A program made the translations under genes and the position numbers. 64,000 bases of DNA from Tubiluchus corallicola (taxonomy: Eukaryota > Priapulida > Priapulimorpha > Priapulimorphida > Tubiluchidae). Shown here in pieces: positions 49,186 through 61,039 of the stretch. The notes beneath the pieces were generated by a model. That model was not told where the DNA came from, searched no databases, and saw only the letters and a list, made by a program, of their open reading frames with translations. The stretch lies in the NCBI GenBank assembly GCA_030141605.1, contig JAQGDQ010000138.1, positions 456,007 to 520,006 of the forward strand, written 5' to 3'. Every line of letters begins with the position of its first letter. The stretch's first letter is position 1.

Positions 49186-50254
49186 GGGTTCACGTAGGGA
49201 GTTATCTAAGCATCCAAAATCAATCAACATGACGTTTTTGGGCTAATAAGTCAGGCAGATCATAAGCTTACGACCTTATCACAATGTCTGGCTGCCCTCC
49301 ACACCTGCTACAAATACACTTAACCTGGTAAAGTAGAGTTTTCTAGTCTTTGAGTTATTTAAAAAAGCGTATTTCGGAAAATAAAGCATCGTAGACCGAA
49401 AAAGAACAGCAGATTTTGAATGTATGCTCCTGCTTTTTGGCGCTTTCTGGGTAAACCGCGACTCGCAATTTTGACAAGATGCATCTGATTCTCCGTTTCA
49501 TGCGGAAGCCAATGGTGTATGACGCGCCTCTGTACGATTTATGTCTTCCATTTACAGAGTGTTTAAAGGAAAACCATGTCATTTTATTGTTATTCGCTTA
49601 TCTTATTTTGCTAAGCCTGGCACGTTTGACGCCTTATAGAACGGTAACGGTTCACGATAAGAAAAGCTGCATTGCATAGAATTGTTTTGCTGACTTGATA
49701 TGTTTGAGGCCCTTTAAAAATGGACCCTAACACCAGGGTTTACAGCAACTGTGCCCCAAATTAGTGTTAGCTTTTATTTACGCGTAGCCATTTAAGGTAA
49801 TGATTTTTTACCGGAAAAACTTTTGGTGACAACGTTTCAAAATATAAAAATGTCTTTGTGACTTAAATTTTCAAAAAGTCTAAAATCGACATATCTCTAC
49901 CTGTTTGAGTTCAGTTCAAGCGATTTTTGCGCGGCTGGTGCACAGTGACACCGACTACCATATGTCCGAATTTCATTTAAAATCGATTGTTACGTGCGAA
50001 AGAAACTTTTTTTACAAGTGTGTATAAGTGTAATGCATAAACCTACCTTATCTGGTGGAGTTGTGACCTACCCCACAAAATATGTTTTCACTGGTTTCTA
50101 AAAAGATATTTTGGGTCGGGATAGGAACCACCACGGTTGTGTTCAGTGCTAAAAAACCCTTTTTTGGGACGAGGCAAAAAAGAGTTTTGAATCCATACCC
50201 ATCACATGTAAGGGTCCAGACCCATCATAATTATGTGCTAACTTAGTAGAGAAA

Positions 50255-50520
50255 TTTTACTGGCGAGCTATGCTAGTGACGAACCGTAAAAACTGGCAAA
50301 CCGTAGTAGTGGCGAACTGAAACATCTGTTAAAGTGACAGACATTAACGTAGTAGAGACATTTTGCTGACGAATTGTGCTAGTGGCGAACCGTAGCAGGC
50401 GAACTGAAACACGTTTATTAATGGGATAAGGTAATAACATATATAGCAAAGAAATTGTACTGGCGAACTATACTAGCGGCGAATCGTAGTAATTCGAATA
50501 CTACGTAGTAACCGTAGTAA
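50255..50520. repeat. diverged tandem array with GGCGAAC motif
   Basis: Two to three irregular units of roughly 100 bp. Each carries ACTGGCGA followed by CTAGTGGCGAACCGTAG and then GGCGAACTGAAACA. A similar short motif occurs at 41764-41865. Confidence 0.6.
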
Positions 50521-51388
50521 TTCGAATCCAGTTTTAAATATTTTCGAATAAATTTTTGAATTACTAATGAAAGTAGTCTCATAAAGATCATGCATATTAC
50601 TTAATTTTGTACTGCGGTAAAAACGCTAATAATTTGTTTAAAATTGTACACACAAATCGCTGCCAAATTGTGTTATTTCAAACGTTTTACTGATATTGAA
50701 TGTATGTGGTTGAAGTTCAGAATTTTTCTAATCTAAAATTTTAGTGTTTGCAACGAATTCGATCTGAAAAAATTCTGAATTTGATCAAGTTGATTTGTAA
50801 TGTTTCTAATAAAGTTTTATGTATTACCAGTTTAAGAAAGGGAAAGGAAAGACACTTGAGAAGGGGTATAATTGCATGAATTTTAAGAAAAAAAATGCGA
50901 TAATAAAATTTTGTCATAGAAACTCTTGAAACTAAGGTAATTTATTAAATTATACATGTTTTCTAAATTATACCTTCCTTCCAAATTTGACGACGAGTAA
51001 AACTTTTTGGAAACATTTGTTAACACGGTGTTTTACCTCTTTGTAATTGTGGCTGTTAGCTTTCATTGTTTAAGATCAAAATTTGCTGCCTGTGTTTTCA
51101 GGACAAAAATTTGTTTCGCAATTTGTGTCTAAGCACATTCTTTAAAATGAAATGACCTGCTATATTGATGTAGGTGAAACACCTGTATGTTCTTCTGAAG
51201 CGCTCAAGTGCAATTTTAATAGCTCTTTTGGATCGCACTGATAGCAAGCATAGTAATTTGGCTGTTAGTAGTGGAGCTTACAAATCTCTTTCTTCAGGCG
51301 ATTAAAACCTGTTGGCCACTTACTTAGAACTGGTGTGTTAATTATTCCTAGTCCTTTACCTTTTTTCAGTAGCTGTACAAGAACGAAC

Positions 51389-51887
51389 ATGAACGTTTTA
51401 TTGCGTTTTATCTGCTTGGCGACAGTATGTTCAACTTGGTGTAGTACAGTACTAAGTATTGGTGAAGGCGATAGCGTTCTAACGGCTCTGAAATTTGTTT
51501 CTGAAATCAGGAAAAATGTTGAAAAATGTGACCCTGGTACAGGGCTAGTGCTTCCATTCTTTTACACGAGTCACGTCTGGAAGGAACAAGCTTCTATCGC
51601 CATTCATACAGCAAACCTGTTAGGTCAACTTCTACCACAAGGTGGAGACCAACTTGACGAAGAGTTGACTGATTTGTTATACACATTTGTGACAAATAAT
51701 GTAAAAAGTGATGATTACGTGTTTGGAGCAGTTCTTGCGTTCGAGCCAAGTTATTTAAGTCCACCGAGAAGTAAATTTGCACCGTACGCTTTTATGCAAC
51801 GAAATGGGACTGTAGGATATAAAGATTTGTCGGTTTTCTATGATTATGTGAACACAGAGACAGAATGGTATGCAGACGCCCTTCAAT
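51389..51887 (+). CDS. alternative first exon A of the GPR158-like receptor
   Basis: The start ATG at 51389 is chosen because it directly precedes a good signal peptide (residues 1 to about 25); an in-frame ATG at 51335 would add 18 residues before it. It encodes 166 residues plus one base and ends at CAAT|GTAAGT (phase 1). Cache-domain blocks: LPFFYTSHVWKEQA, LVTNNVKSDD-type (here FVTNNVKSDD), KFAPYAFMQRNGT and DLSVFYDYV. It can splice in frame to 54640, giving Gln-Tyr-Ala at the join. It is homologous to exon B, roughly 60-65% identical by eye over the conserved 110 residues. Confidence 0.85.
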
Positions 51888-54800
51888 GTAAGTAATGCAC
51901 ACATACTCGCACACCATCACTCAAGCACGTATGCAAACCTTCCTTTCAGAACCTTTTTAGAACCTTCCTTTAGTGTATTATAGTCAGTTGGTTTCCTGAG
52001 CTAGATCTGAAGAGTCAAGTGCCTCTGTGGGCGTAGTTACTCAGAGTTAACTCATAGTGAGCATCTTGAATTCACGTCCCAGTTTAGGTGTTTATAGTGT
52101 TTTGTACTATATAAAACAGATACGACAAAGTATTGTGTTACATAATTAAACCTTTGCCATCTCGAATGTCTGGTACTATGTCAGTGGAGACATCATCCAT
52201 ACACCGACACCAATGAAGTTGAGGCTACTAAGCAAGATAGTAAATTAGAAAGTCTACAAAATATTGCACCTAAATGAGGATGTCTATTTCGTCGTAATGC
52301 CGGCGTCATTCTTTAGCCACTTTTTATATTGTGACTCAACAATAGAATTACTTTGTATTCTAAATTTTTATGAAAAAACGGATCCTTGGCAACGGAAAAT
52401 GGTATACTAAATAACATGTCCAGGTAGTTGGGCAAAAAACTCATTAAGCAAGTCTGAATGCTTTGCCTTTTGTACTAGTTTATATACTGTCACGTTAAAT
52501 TTCTAATTTCTGAGCCAACTTAATATTTGTATATTTTTTAAATGTTTCTTTCATAATGTGAGCCTGCTTTGCATAATACAATATATTGCAGAATAACGAT
52601 ATGCGTTTATGGATTTCAAGAACTATAATGGGAAATGTGATTATATAAACATAAAGCGTCAAAGCATTTTATGTCTTAAGAATACTTTATGTATTCAATG
52701 TGACTGAAACTGGAAATTTGATACAAAAATACACTGTACCAAGTGTCTTAGCAAACAGTGCGAAGTTACATGGATAAAATTTCCAGGGCTCAGCTTAAAA
52801 TTTGCAAACAATAGTAACAGTATGAGTTGGCCAACAGGCGGGCTTATCCGGCTGGGCACACCACACAAATCTATACAATTATTGCAACAAGTCAAATTGA
52901 AATCATGTTCGTTTTTTAAGGATGTCCGCTTCAGTAGAACTATAGAATAGATCAGTCAAAGTAAACTAAAAAGAACTGCGATTGTTTGTATTGGAAGCTG
53001 TAATTCCACGATGTCAATATTGAATGTTACTTGGGGCTATTAAAACCAGTTAGCTGTTCGAGCACTTTGACATTAAGAAAAATCTATAATTTTCTCCTGT
53101 CCTGCCAATCGCGAATGTGTGATTTTGCAACTAACATGAGAGTCATAAATTATTTTGCTGTTTCTGTAACAACGTACTTGGTTTTATGTGGTGCAGCGTC
53201 GAGTATACCTGTAGAAGGCGATGCTGTGGAAAAGGCTTTAGAACTCGTTTTTAAGATCAGAGAAAATTTTGACAACTGCGTTCACGCTGACGAAGCACTG
53301 ACTCTTCCATTCTTTTATACCAGTCATGTGTGGAAAAAGCAAGCCTACAGCGCCATTTCTGTTGTTAACCTGCTAAGTCAAATTCTTCCTTTTGATGCGA
53401 TTCAGCCTGACGAAACGTTTGATGATTTGCTATACGCACTAGTAACAAATAATGTGAAAAGTGATGACCACGTGTTTGGGTCGGCTATTGCGTTTAAACC
53501 AAAGTATTTGCATCTCTCTAGGTCTCAGTTTGCACCCTACGCTTTTGTACTACCAAATGGTACGATAAATTTTAAAGATCTATCGCTTTTTTATGATTAC
53601 GTGGACTTGAAACCTGAATGGTATGCAAATGCCCTCCAATGTAAGTGTTTTTCACTAATAAGCGCATACTGCTCTGTCAGAATTTATTGCCATATAAAAT
53701 AATTTTTGGCTTTCTTTTTTGACAATAAATTAGCTATGGGGTAGTAAACCGATTCTGAAATTTCAGAATCATTTATTACACCCGACAAACTCAAATCATT
53801 TTAACACTACTGAGTCGTTGAAAACTGTAATGGTTGATACATGTGCAATTGTGCTTTCTCTACAATACTTAAAAAGAAAGAGCAAACCATTTTATTTCAT
53901 GCATTGCAATTTTTAACAGAGCATTTAATTAAATAATTACGTTGATAATGACACATTTTGCATATTCCACTAATTGAACTGAACTGAATTGAATTGAATT
54001 GAATTATTTTGCGTCATACATAAAAAAACTACAAGAAAAGTTAACATGAGATTGCATAATTAGTAAGAGGGACGGGGTGGAGAAAGACCAGACGGTCACC
54101 GAGCATCCACCCCTCACTCATAAAATCTTAATTAGTAACACAATGGCAGAGTTTGGAATGAGCAGGGCATTAGTGTGCAGTTTTCAAAAATAAAAATAAA
54201 TAAACATAGAATGGAAAACTAATATACGTGTACACAAACTCAAATGCGGGGATATTAGAAGTGATTTTCCCAGAGAGCATAAACAGTAGAAAGATTACGT
54301 TATTCACGTGAACATAACCACTTTAGGGGCGAAGATATTTGGCTGAAAACGGAAATGAAAGCCAAAAAACATAACCAGTGGAAGCTATTTTTCTACAAAA
54401 ATGTTGAAGAAACACTCATTTGTTATAGCTTCAAGAACTTTATAGACAAATGATAGTAAGGCTAATAAAGAGTTATATAAAGGATATGTTTGTGAGATGA
54501 ACGCATAATTTCCAAAAAGACCACACAAACATGCATTAATTATGTAACATGCACTATACGTGCTACCAATCATTAATCATTATTTGTCATGACATTCGCA
54601 CTTCCATAAAAATTACTACTAGAGTTACTTTGTTTCCAGATGCGAATGATAGAAGCAGAGAAACACACAAAGTAGCGACGAAAGGTGGTGTGGTGACATG
54701 CCCTATTGTAACGTACGATGATGGTTATTGGTCTCACCCTTATTTTGACTGTGGAGGAGGGGACATATGGATGGTAACATACTCTGTACCTTTCTACAGA

Positions 54801-57800
54801 TGTGACAATGGTTCTGCTGCAAGGTCCATTGATTTTCAACCATTGTAAGTTTTGCAGAGTGAGTTTTTCTTGTGCAGGCGGTGTTTACCACGAATGCTGT
54901 GTTTTCCTGATGATCCATTAGCTTAGTAGCTCATTCGGTTTCTTGGGCGCCTTTGCCACCGACCGTACATATCTAAATATCTTCATCTCTAGACTCGGAT
55001 TCTTCGAAACTGTGCAACTTAGCGCGCTTAAGAGTGCATTTAAGCCGTTTATAATAGTGTTTTAGAATTATTTATCACTTGTTAGCACTGTTTAACACTC
55101 CAATATAAAAATAAAAAATAATAAGTGGTTACCATGACCTACTGCATAAGATAAAGACATTTTACCAACATAAATTGTAAAGATTTACAGCGTCAGCCAG
55201 AAAAATCATTATCTGAAATTCTTTAATAAAACAAAAATTACAAGTCAAAAAGGCATTAAAAAATTAAGACAATATAACAAGAAAAATTTAGTCGTAAATT
55301 TATTTTATTTCTGTTGAACTTTTAAAAATGTGATGTATAAAATTCTCTTTCCATCATAAAAAGGGATTTCTTTCCAAAATTTATTGTTTTAAATGAAAAT
55401 GAAGCCCATTTATAATATTTTCTTTATCTACATAATTTATAAAGTTGTACTGTTTGCTTTCCCTTTTATTTTTGCCTCTTTGCGAAGCCTAGGTCGGAAC
55501 TGATTATTAATTGAATTAATCTCATTTTGAGGAAATATGTCCTCGCTGAGCTAAGTTTCCATGTGCTGAAATCTAAAGCATCTACGTCGGAGCTGTTCTG
55601 TAAGTTATATTTTTTTATTTAGTGAAGTGAGTTTTTTTTATTTAAAACGGACAAATTAAAAAAATTATTTTTCTTTGTTATGGAAATACAATTTTGAACA
55701 TCACATTTTTAAAAAATTCAACAAAAATAAAAGATAAAACTTACAACTATTTTTCGTGTGTATAAAATATACACATATTCGCCGTTATTCTGTTAAATTT
55801 GTACGCGTTTTTGATTTGTAATTTTTGCATGTAGTGTTTTTGGACGACACTGCATACGTCATGAATTTCCTGTATCAAAGTACGATAAAGAATCATAAAC
55901 GGCATTGGTTATATATGAAGTATGATGCTGATTATGATGAGACAGATGATGATGATGATGATGGTGGTGTGGTGTTGATGATATTGATGATGATGATGGT
56001 AATGATGATGTTGATGTTGATAATGATGATGGTGCTGCTGCTGCTGATGATGATAACGATGATTTGTAACGGCGATGACGATAGACATAATTTCACAGAT
56101 ATAGCTCTAACAACTTTTCCGTTCGTCACGACTCGTACACCAAACTAAAAACTCATCTGGGTCTAATATCTTCACAGTGATTGTCTAGTTTTGACTCATT
56201 TGGATTTCATGGAAGGACGGTGGTTTCTTTCAGCCACAATAACAGTTTTTTTCATAAGCCAACAGGAATTCCAGAAAAGGATAAACATGCTTCTGGAAGA
56301 GGAAAGGAACAGCCTAGAAAGCGCAGGAAATATTATATAAAAATCGTGAACGAAAGTGAACGAAATGCGACAATTGTATTAAGTATAAATGAGACCCATG
56401 TCGAGGATTACTTCAAGGTCACAAAGTGAATCTTCATAATAAAATAACCAAACTCAATAGTAGCTGCAGTTTGGTCACCAGAGCTTCCAGTTATTATATT
56501 ATTATACAGGGGCATCGCAACTATTGACGTTGAACTCGATTCACTTGACATAAACCAATGTCCTGCAACTCCAGAAGAACAAAAATTTGCAGAGAAAGAA
56601 AAAGACAGAAATCCATTTCGAGGGACTGATCGTTGCGATCCAGAAAGTACCAAGGTACAAAAAGTTCAATGCCGACATTTACAAAAAATGAAAAACAAAT
56701 GTTGTATGAGTAGTAATAAATAGAAGGAAAAAAATTAGGCCTCACTCAGTTGAACGTTAGAATCCTTAAATGTTCTAAAGCTAGCTTCGTTTAATTTTTG
56801 TCTGGAGATATGTTGTATGCCGATTAATAAGCAAATAAATGCGAGACTTTTATTGGAATAATGTGATTAATAAGATATGCGTGTTTGTTGATCGGATTCA
56901 GATATTTTTGTGCAAAGCACCCAACCACATATTGTTATAATACAACAGTATTATAAAGCAGTTTTGATTTAATTAATTAGTGTGTCTTTGCTGCCGGAAA
57001 AGGATTCCAGCGTGGTGGTTACCATTGCGCCTGCAAAGATGGTTTCTATTATAAAGGACAACCCCAGTTCACAGGATTCGACGGAGAAGACGTTGAAGAA
57101 GCTTTTGCAAACGAACAGGCGGGACTGCCAAATGTTTACAGCAGCTTAAAATGCACCAAATGTCAACCGGGCTGTGACTCATGCGTTGATGACACTCCAT
57201 GCATATTAAACATCCGTAAGAGTTTAACTATTGGGTTTTTAGTGATCATTGGATTAAGCTTTGTCTTGGCTCTGACTTTTCTGGGGATTTTCTGGATTGG
57301 AAGCGGGAATATGGTTAGTATAATTTTATATCTATTTTGGGTAATAAATTACTTAAGTGTGCTCTCGTTTCTTCCAGCTAAAACGGAGAGCTGTAATAGA
57401 TCTAAAATTACTGCCTAGGACGAAAGGTTAATGCATTTCACCAGTCACAACTGGAAAAAGGTCTTTCTATGTCTTTCTTCTGGAAAAAGACATTTTTCAG
57501 CGATCACCAGTTACAACAGATAAATAAAAGTCATTAGCGTGTATCAGCCAAACCTTTCTTCTAATAATATGAAAAGTAAACGTAAGGATAATTCAGTACT
57601 TCATTTTTATGTATTTTGCGTACATGTAGGCTGTAAAAACATCTTCAATGGTGCTGATACTTCTTGTGACGCTTGGAATTTGCATGATGTTGTCTGAAGT
57701 AATTGTTGTCAGTTTTAAGCCAAAGCAACCGCTGTGTCATCTCGGTGTTTGGCTATTCGTTATTGGGTTTCTGCTTGCTTACAGTTCCCTGACTATGATG

Positions 57801-57808
57801 GCAGTGAG
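51389..57808 (+). CDS. GPR158/GPR179-like class C receptor (5' half; Cache, stalk, TM1-3)
   Basis: Orphan class C receptor family with an extracellular Cache domain; the mammalian member GPR158 is reported as a glycine receptor. Common exons: 54640-54844 (ANDRSRETH, then PYFDCGGGDIWMVTYSVPF), 56510-56654 (GIATIDVELDSLDINQCP) and 56981-57313. The last is a Cys-rich EGF-like stalk (GFQRGGYHCACKDGFY), then KCTKCQPGCDSCVDD, then TM1. Exon 57630-57808 gives TM2-TM3. These follow either of two first exons (51389-51887 or 53136-53640). Phases 1, 2, 0 and 0 agree at all joins, and the last exon ends in phase 2. TM4-TM7 and the cytoplasmic tail were not found downstream to 64000. The gene either continues past the window through a long repeat-filled intron or is truncated. 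Ligand cannot be inferred. Confidence 0.9.
51888..53135. other. spacer between the two alternative first exons
   Basis: About 1.25 kb, presumed to contain the promoter of exon B. No copy of the downstream exons (second Cache part, stalk, TM) lies here, so exon A has no private downstream gene body. Confidence 0.7.
53136..53640 (+). CDS. alternative first exon B of the GPR158-like receptor
   Basis: ATG at 53136 starts a signal peptide (residues 1 to about 25). A frame-continuous ATG at 53031 would add 35 residues before it and is less likely. It encodes 168 residues plus one base and ends at CAAT|GTAAGT in the same phase as exon A. Conserved blocks: LPFFYTSHVWKKQA, LVTNNVKSDD, QFAPYAFVLPNGT, DLSLFYDYV and EWYANALQ. 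The variable positions cluster at the middle (Q-D-E-rich in A, FDAIQPDETF in B) and after the NGT sequon. Being nearer to the common exons, B could use the 54640 acceptor by default. Confidence 0.88.
53641..54639 (+). other. intron after first exon B
   Basis: GT-AG intron containing a GAATT pentanucleotide run and a LINE-like 3' tail on the minus strand (53960-54130). Otherwise AT-rich. Confidence 0.7.
53960..54130 (-). mobile_element. possible LINE 3' tail with (TTCAA)n, minus strand
   Basis: On the minus strand, a GC-richer stretch (GTGGATGCTCGGTGACCGTC and following) runs into a TTCAATTCAATTCA tail. Short-repeat tails of this kind are common at LINE 3' ends. No coding part remains. Confidence 0.4.
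54845..56509 (+). other. intron of the GPR158-like receptor
   Basis: 1.66-kb GT-AG intron. It contains a GAT-rich microsatellite (55925-56060). The open frame at 56181-56429 is not bordered by usable splice sites in the right phase and is probably chance. Confidence 0.7.
55925..56060. repeat. GAT-rich microsatellite
   Basis: Imperfect GATGAT array with GTG and GCT interruptions. Met/Asp-rich frames over it are artefacts. Confidence 0.95.
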
Positions 57809-58204
57809 GTAAGTGATAAGTTTGAATATAGCAAGATGTTGAAACGGGGATTCTTCATCCTGCTGTAAAACCTTGTCTAAGTGCCCTAAGTAGTTTTAAT
57901 ACCTTGTCCATTTAGTGTTCAAATGTCTTGAATGTTAAATTTCTGTCAAAACAGACAGTTACATAACCTAGTTACATGTAATGCTTTTATGTAGGCGGTT
58001 TGCAATAGACATGCAGGCCAAGAACGTATGAACAAAACACATCGTTGTAAATAAACCCTTATATATAATGCTACAACGGCCATGTCAGGCAGTCAGATTT
58101 TGAAGAGTACAGAGTAGGCCCTACTACACCGCTAAACGTTTATTAAAAGTCACTGCAAAAATTCTCCAGAAGAAAGTTTCAGGTTGATGAATTACACCGT
58201 CTGT
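57809..58204 (+). other. start of the intron after TM3 exon
   Basis: Follows a strong donor (GAG|GTAAGT). No acceptor followed by TM4-like coding sequence was recognised. Confidence 0.5.
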
Positions 58205-58690
58205 GGTTGTTGCTTGCTCGAATGCTGGACAAAACTGCTGGAATATTTGCAAAAATTCGTCACTATTACGCACTGGTATATCCATATCTGCAACGCTGCT
58301 TGTTGGCATGGGAACAAACTAAATTGTTTATATTGCAGCCTTTAATCACCATTCAGAACGAAATTGTTAAAATAATTACATTCGCCAATTTCAGAGCACA
58401 TGCAACTCTTTCTTACAGCCAACTCCAGCTATTAAAACTGGAAGATATTTATAACCTTGAAATGTTTAAATTTACGTATAAATTCCCAAATAATCTTCTG
58501 CCCGAACTTTTCAAAAACTTTTTTACTTATAATGTTCATACTTATTACACAAGGTCTACTAGCAAAGGAATTTTTTTCAAATAACTTAAATAGTCTGCAG
58601 CATAATGGTGCAAAATAATTTACCCTCTGAGCTAAAGTCGTGCACGGTTTTGACTTCAAAAGACTTTAAAAAATATTATTGAATAAGTAC
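58205..58690 (+). mobile_element. decayed LINE 3' end, plus strand
   Basis: The frame at 58207-58584 carries the post-RT signature: IQNEIVKIITFANFRAHATL, then LKLEDIYNLEMFKFTYK, then NVHTYYTRSTSKGIFFK. It continues after a frame change into a NNLPSELKSC-type block near 58620. This is typical of non-LTR ORF2 C-termini. Degenerate, and inserted downstream of the receptor exons. Confidence 0.75.
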
Positions 58691-60216
58691 TCTCTCTCAA
58701 TCTATCAACAAATGTTAACATAGCAATACGTAACTGAACGAAGTACAATGTGGAAGTTACGTATTGCTACACATATACGTATAAGCCGATGCAACGTTAT
58801 TTAATTAGTTAATGAATTTTACTACTAATATATACATTTATATACATACATATACATATGTAATTTGTATATATGTAGTTCTTAAATCTTTTGGATGCCA
58901 CCAGAGGTATTGGTACAAGAAAAATTAAAACTACATGAAGACAGTAAAATTTGAGACAGTAAAATTTTAGGCAGTAACATTTTCTAAAATTTACACAAAA
59001 AGCTATCTAGGTCAATAAAAATTTTTCCTGCCAACATATTCAGCATTTAATTACGACTTAACAAAATTGGGAAGTTCGCTGAATTTACAAATGTCACATT
59101 TACACGATACACCAGTCCATGAGTTAATTAGACGTTTAAATGTGAGACACGAATCCGACAAGTAAACAATTCCTAGATCTTAAAGCACAAGAACTAGTTT
59201 ACTCATCTTAAAGCACAAGAACTAGTTTACTCAGGTTCATTTAGCAAACAAAAGTTATTAGATCAAACTCTTAATTTCAATAGGGATTAGTTGGATAACA
59301 AAGTACTGACATTGAAATCTAGTTTCGCTAACATATTTGTGAAAGTCATGTATGAAGTTGTAGTTGAACACTTGTAGAAAACGAATGAACGCTATATTAC
59401 ATATCTGCGCAAAAACTGAAACCGTTTATTAAACTAAATACTTAGTAAAATACACAAGTAAAATGAAGATCACGACTGCTGCACTGCACTCAGAGTGTGA
59501 GTGTTAGACAGCGTGTAGCACGACTGCACTGCACTGAGAGCGTGACAGAGAGTCACATAAGTAAATCGACTGCACGTCACTGAGAGCGTGACAGAGAGAC
59601 AGTGGCTAGAAGTGAAATCCAACCAGTTAATATAGGTAGAGAACTATGCAAAAACTTGGCTTCACATATCCCATTACAGTAAAAATAGGGGAGATCCAGT
59701 GAGTTTGCATATTCACTGCACCGAGCAATTGTACTAAGGGTGAGTTTAACTAGTAAATGTAAAGGGACTAATCAATAGATGGCAGCACCTAAAATATACA
59801 GTTACAACAGTTCACAATATTGTTTAATAAGGTTTAGTCATTCATTTAATTGTTTGTTCATTCTTTGACTCTTTGCATCGTTCAAAAAGTATTTTATTTA
59901 TATTAATAACAAAATTATCGATTTAATTATTAATTCGTTTGCAGTACAATCGGGAATTTGCTTTGATCACATCAGTAAATGCTTAAAGTTCAATATCTTT
60001 AAGTTTAACGTAAGTGTAAAATGAAGTTGCGTTCTCTGATTCGTAGATAAATCTCTGCTGTTCGATTTATAATTTCCGGTTTGATTTTATTTCTTAGTGA
60101 GAATTTTTACTTATTACAGGTTAAACAAATCAAAGCCAAATAATCTGGCCCACACCACTATCTCGCTGTTAACAATGTAGTTTTCAAAAAGATGCAACCT
60201 TTCTTCACTACTCATC
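58691..60216. other. repeat-rich spacer
   Basis: Contains a 15-bp perfect inverted repeat (58721-58735 / 58755-58769), a 28-bp tandem duplication (about 59177-59232) and a short tandem array built on ACTGCACTGAGAGCGTGACAG (59475-59605). No exon is recognised. Confidence 0.55.
59475..59605. repeat. short tandem array, ACTGAGAGCGTGACAGAGAG motif
   Basis: Three irregular units of 40-50 bp with a shared ACTGCACTGCACTGAGAG core, partly diverged. Confidence 0.65.
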
Positions 60217-60271
60217 AATGGTTTGCTGATGTTGTTATATTTAAATACGTTAACAACATCAGCAAACCATT
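60217..60271. repeat. perfect 21-bp inverted repeat
   Basis: AATGGTTTGCTGATGTTGTTA at 60217-60237 is exactly the reverse complement of 60251-60271, with a 13-bp spacer. It sits at the 5' edge of the LINE fragment that follows and may be a fold-back made during insertion. Confidence 0.95.
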
Positions 60272-60551
60272 CCAGAATAACAGATTTACCTTTTTTCCAA
60301 ATCCTATCGTTAATTCCAGAACAAGCAATCTAAAACAAATTAGGACAAATACCCACTATGGAAGGAACTCTGTAATCAAACAAGCAATTCTACTTTGGAA
60401 TTCTCTACCATTACAGGTTAAACAAATCAAGTCCCTATCAGCATTTAAAACAAAATTAAAATCACTAATATTAACCAGATATGAAATACCATCACACCAG
60501 TACAACAACATACACACTAATTCAGAATTCATATATCCACGGCCATATTAA
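60250..60551 (+). mobile_element. LINE ORF2 C-terminus, plus strand
   Basis: Open frame to TAA at 60551 with the signature THYGRNSVIKQAILLWNSLP, then VKQIKSLSAFKTKLKSLIL. This is the very C-terminal block of a non-LTR ORF2. It is uninterrupted, so younger than the other LINE fragments here. It is truncated at its 5' end near the palindrome. Confidence 0.8.
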
Positions 60552-60847
60552 TTAAATCATAGTTTTTTTTTATATTTTTTGTGTATAGTTGTAAATATGT
60601 TTGATTTTATTCGTCATTACTACACAGTAGTTTAGGTTGCACTGACGCATTTGCCTTTAGCAGTGTAAGTTTTTATTAACTAACACTGATTGATCATCTC
60701 TGTAAAGTTTTTATCAGTGATTATCAATGTTTTTAATGGCAAATAAAGATTATTATATATATATATACTTAATTACTTGTGATATTCACCGGAAGTTGTT
60801 GTTCCCTCTTCAAGCCCTGAGCATCATAAAAGATGAAGAAGAACTTC

Positions 60848-60930
<83 letters not shown>

Positions 60931-60932
60931 GG
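60848..60932. repeat. (TTG)n trinucleotide array
   Basis: About 28 perfect TTG units (AAC on the minus strand). It could be the 3' tail of the minus-strand 5S-headed element that ends here, or an independent microsatellite. Confidence 0.98.
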
Positions 60933-61039
60933 CAAACTAGTTAATACTGGCCCAGAAATTAGTTCAAGTTATGTAACATTACCAACTGTCAAGAGAAATT
61001 GTTACCAAGTAATGTAACAATGTATAGGAACCTATTGTA

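Larger units (their letters stand above)
48261..51388. other. intergenic repeats and spacer
   Basis: Holds a GAC/GAT-rich microsatellite (about 48695-48790), a 62-bp tandem duplication (48871-48994), a second copy of the dispersed repeat (49110-49185) and a GGCGAAC-motif array (50255-50520). No exon is recognised. The immediate upstream of 51389 should hold the promoter of the first GPR158-like exon. Confidence 0.55.

Noticed and set aside
56181-56429. 82-codon Lys/Arg-rich frame considered as an extra receptor exon
   Set aside because: Including it breaks the frame, whereas joining 54844 directly to 56510 gives a continuous family-like Cache sequence.
60727-61017. Frame with a poly-Val stretch
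   Set aside because: Translation of the (TTG)n array (GTT register).
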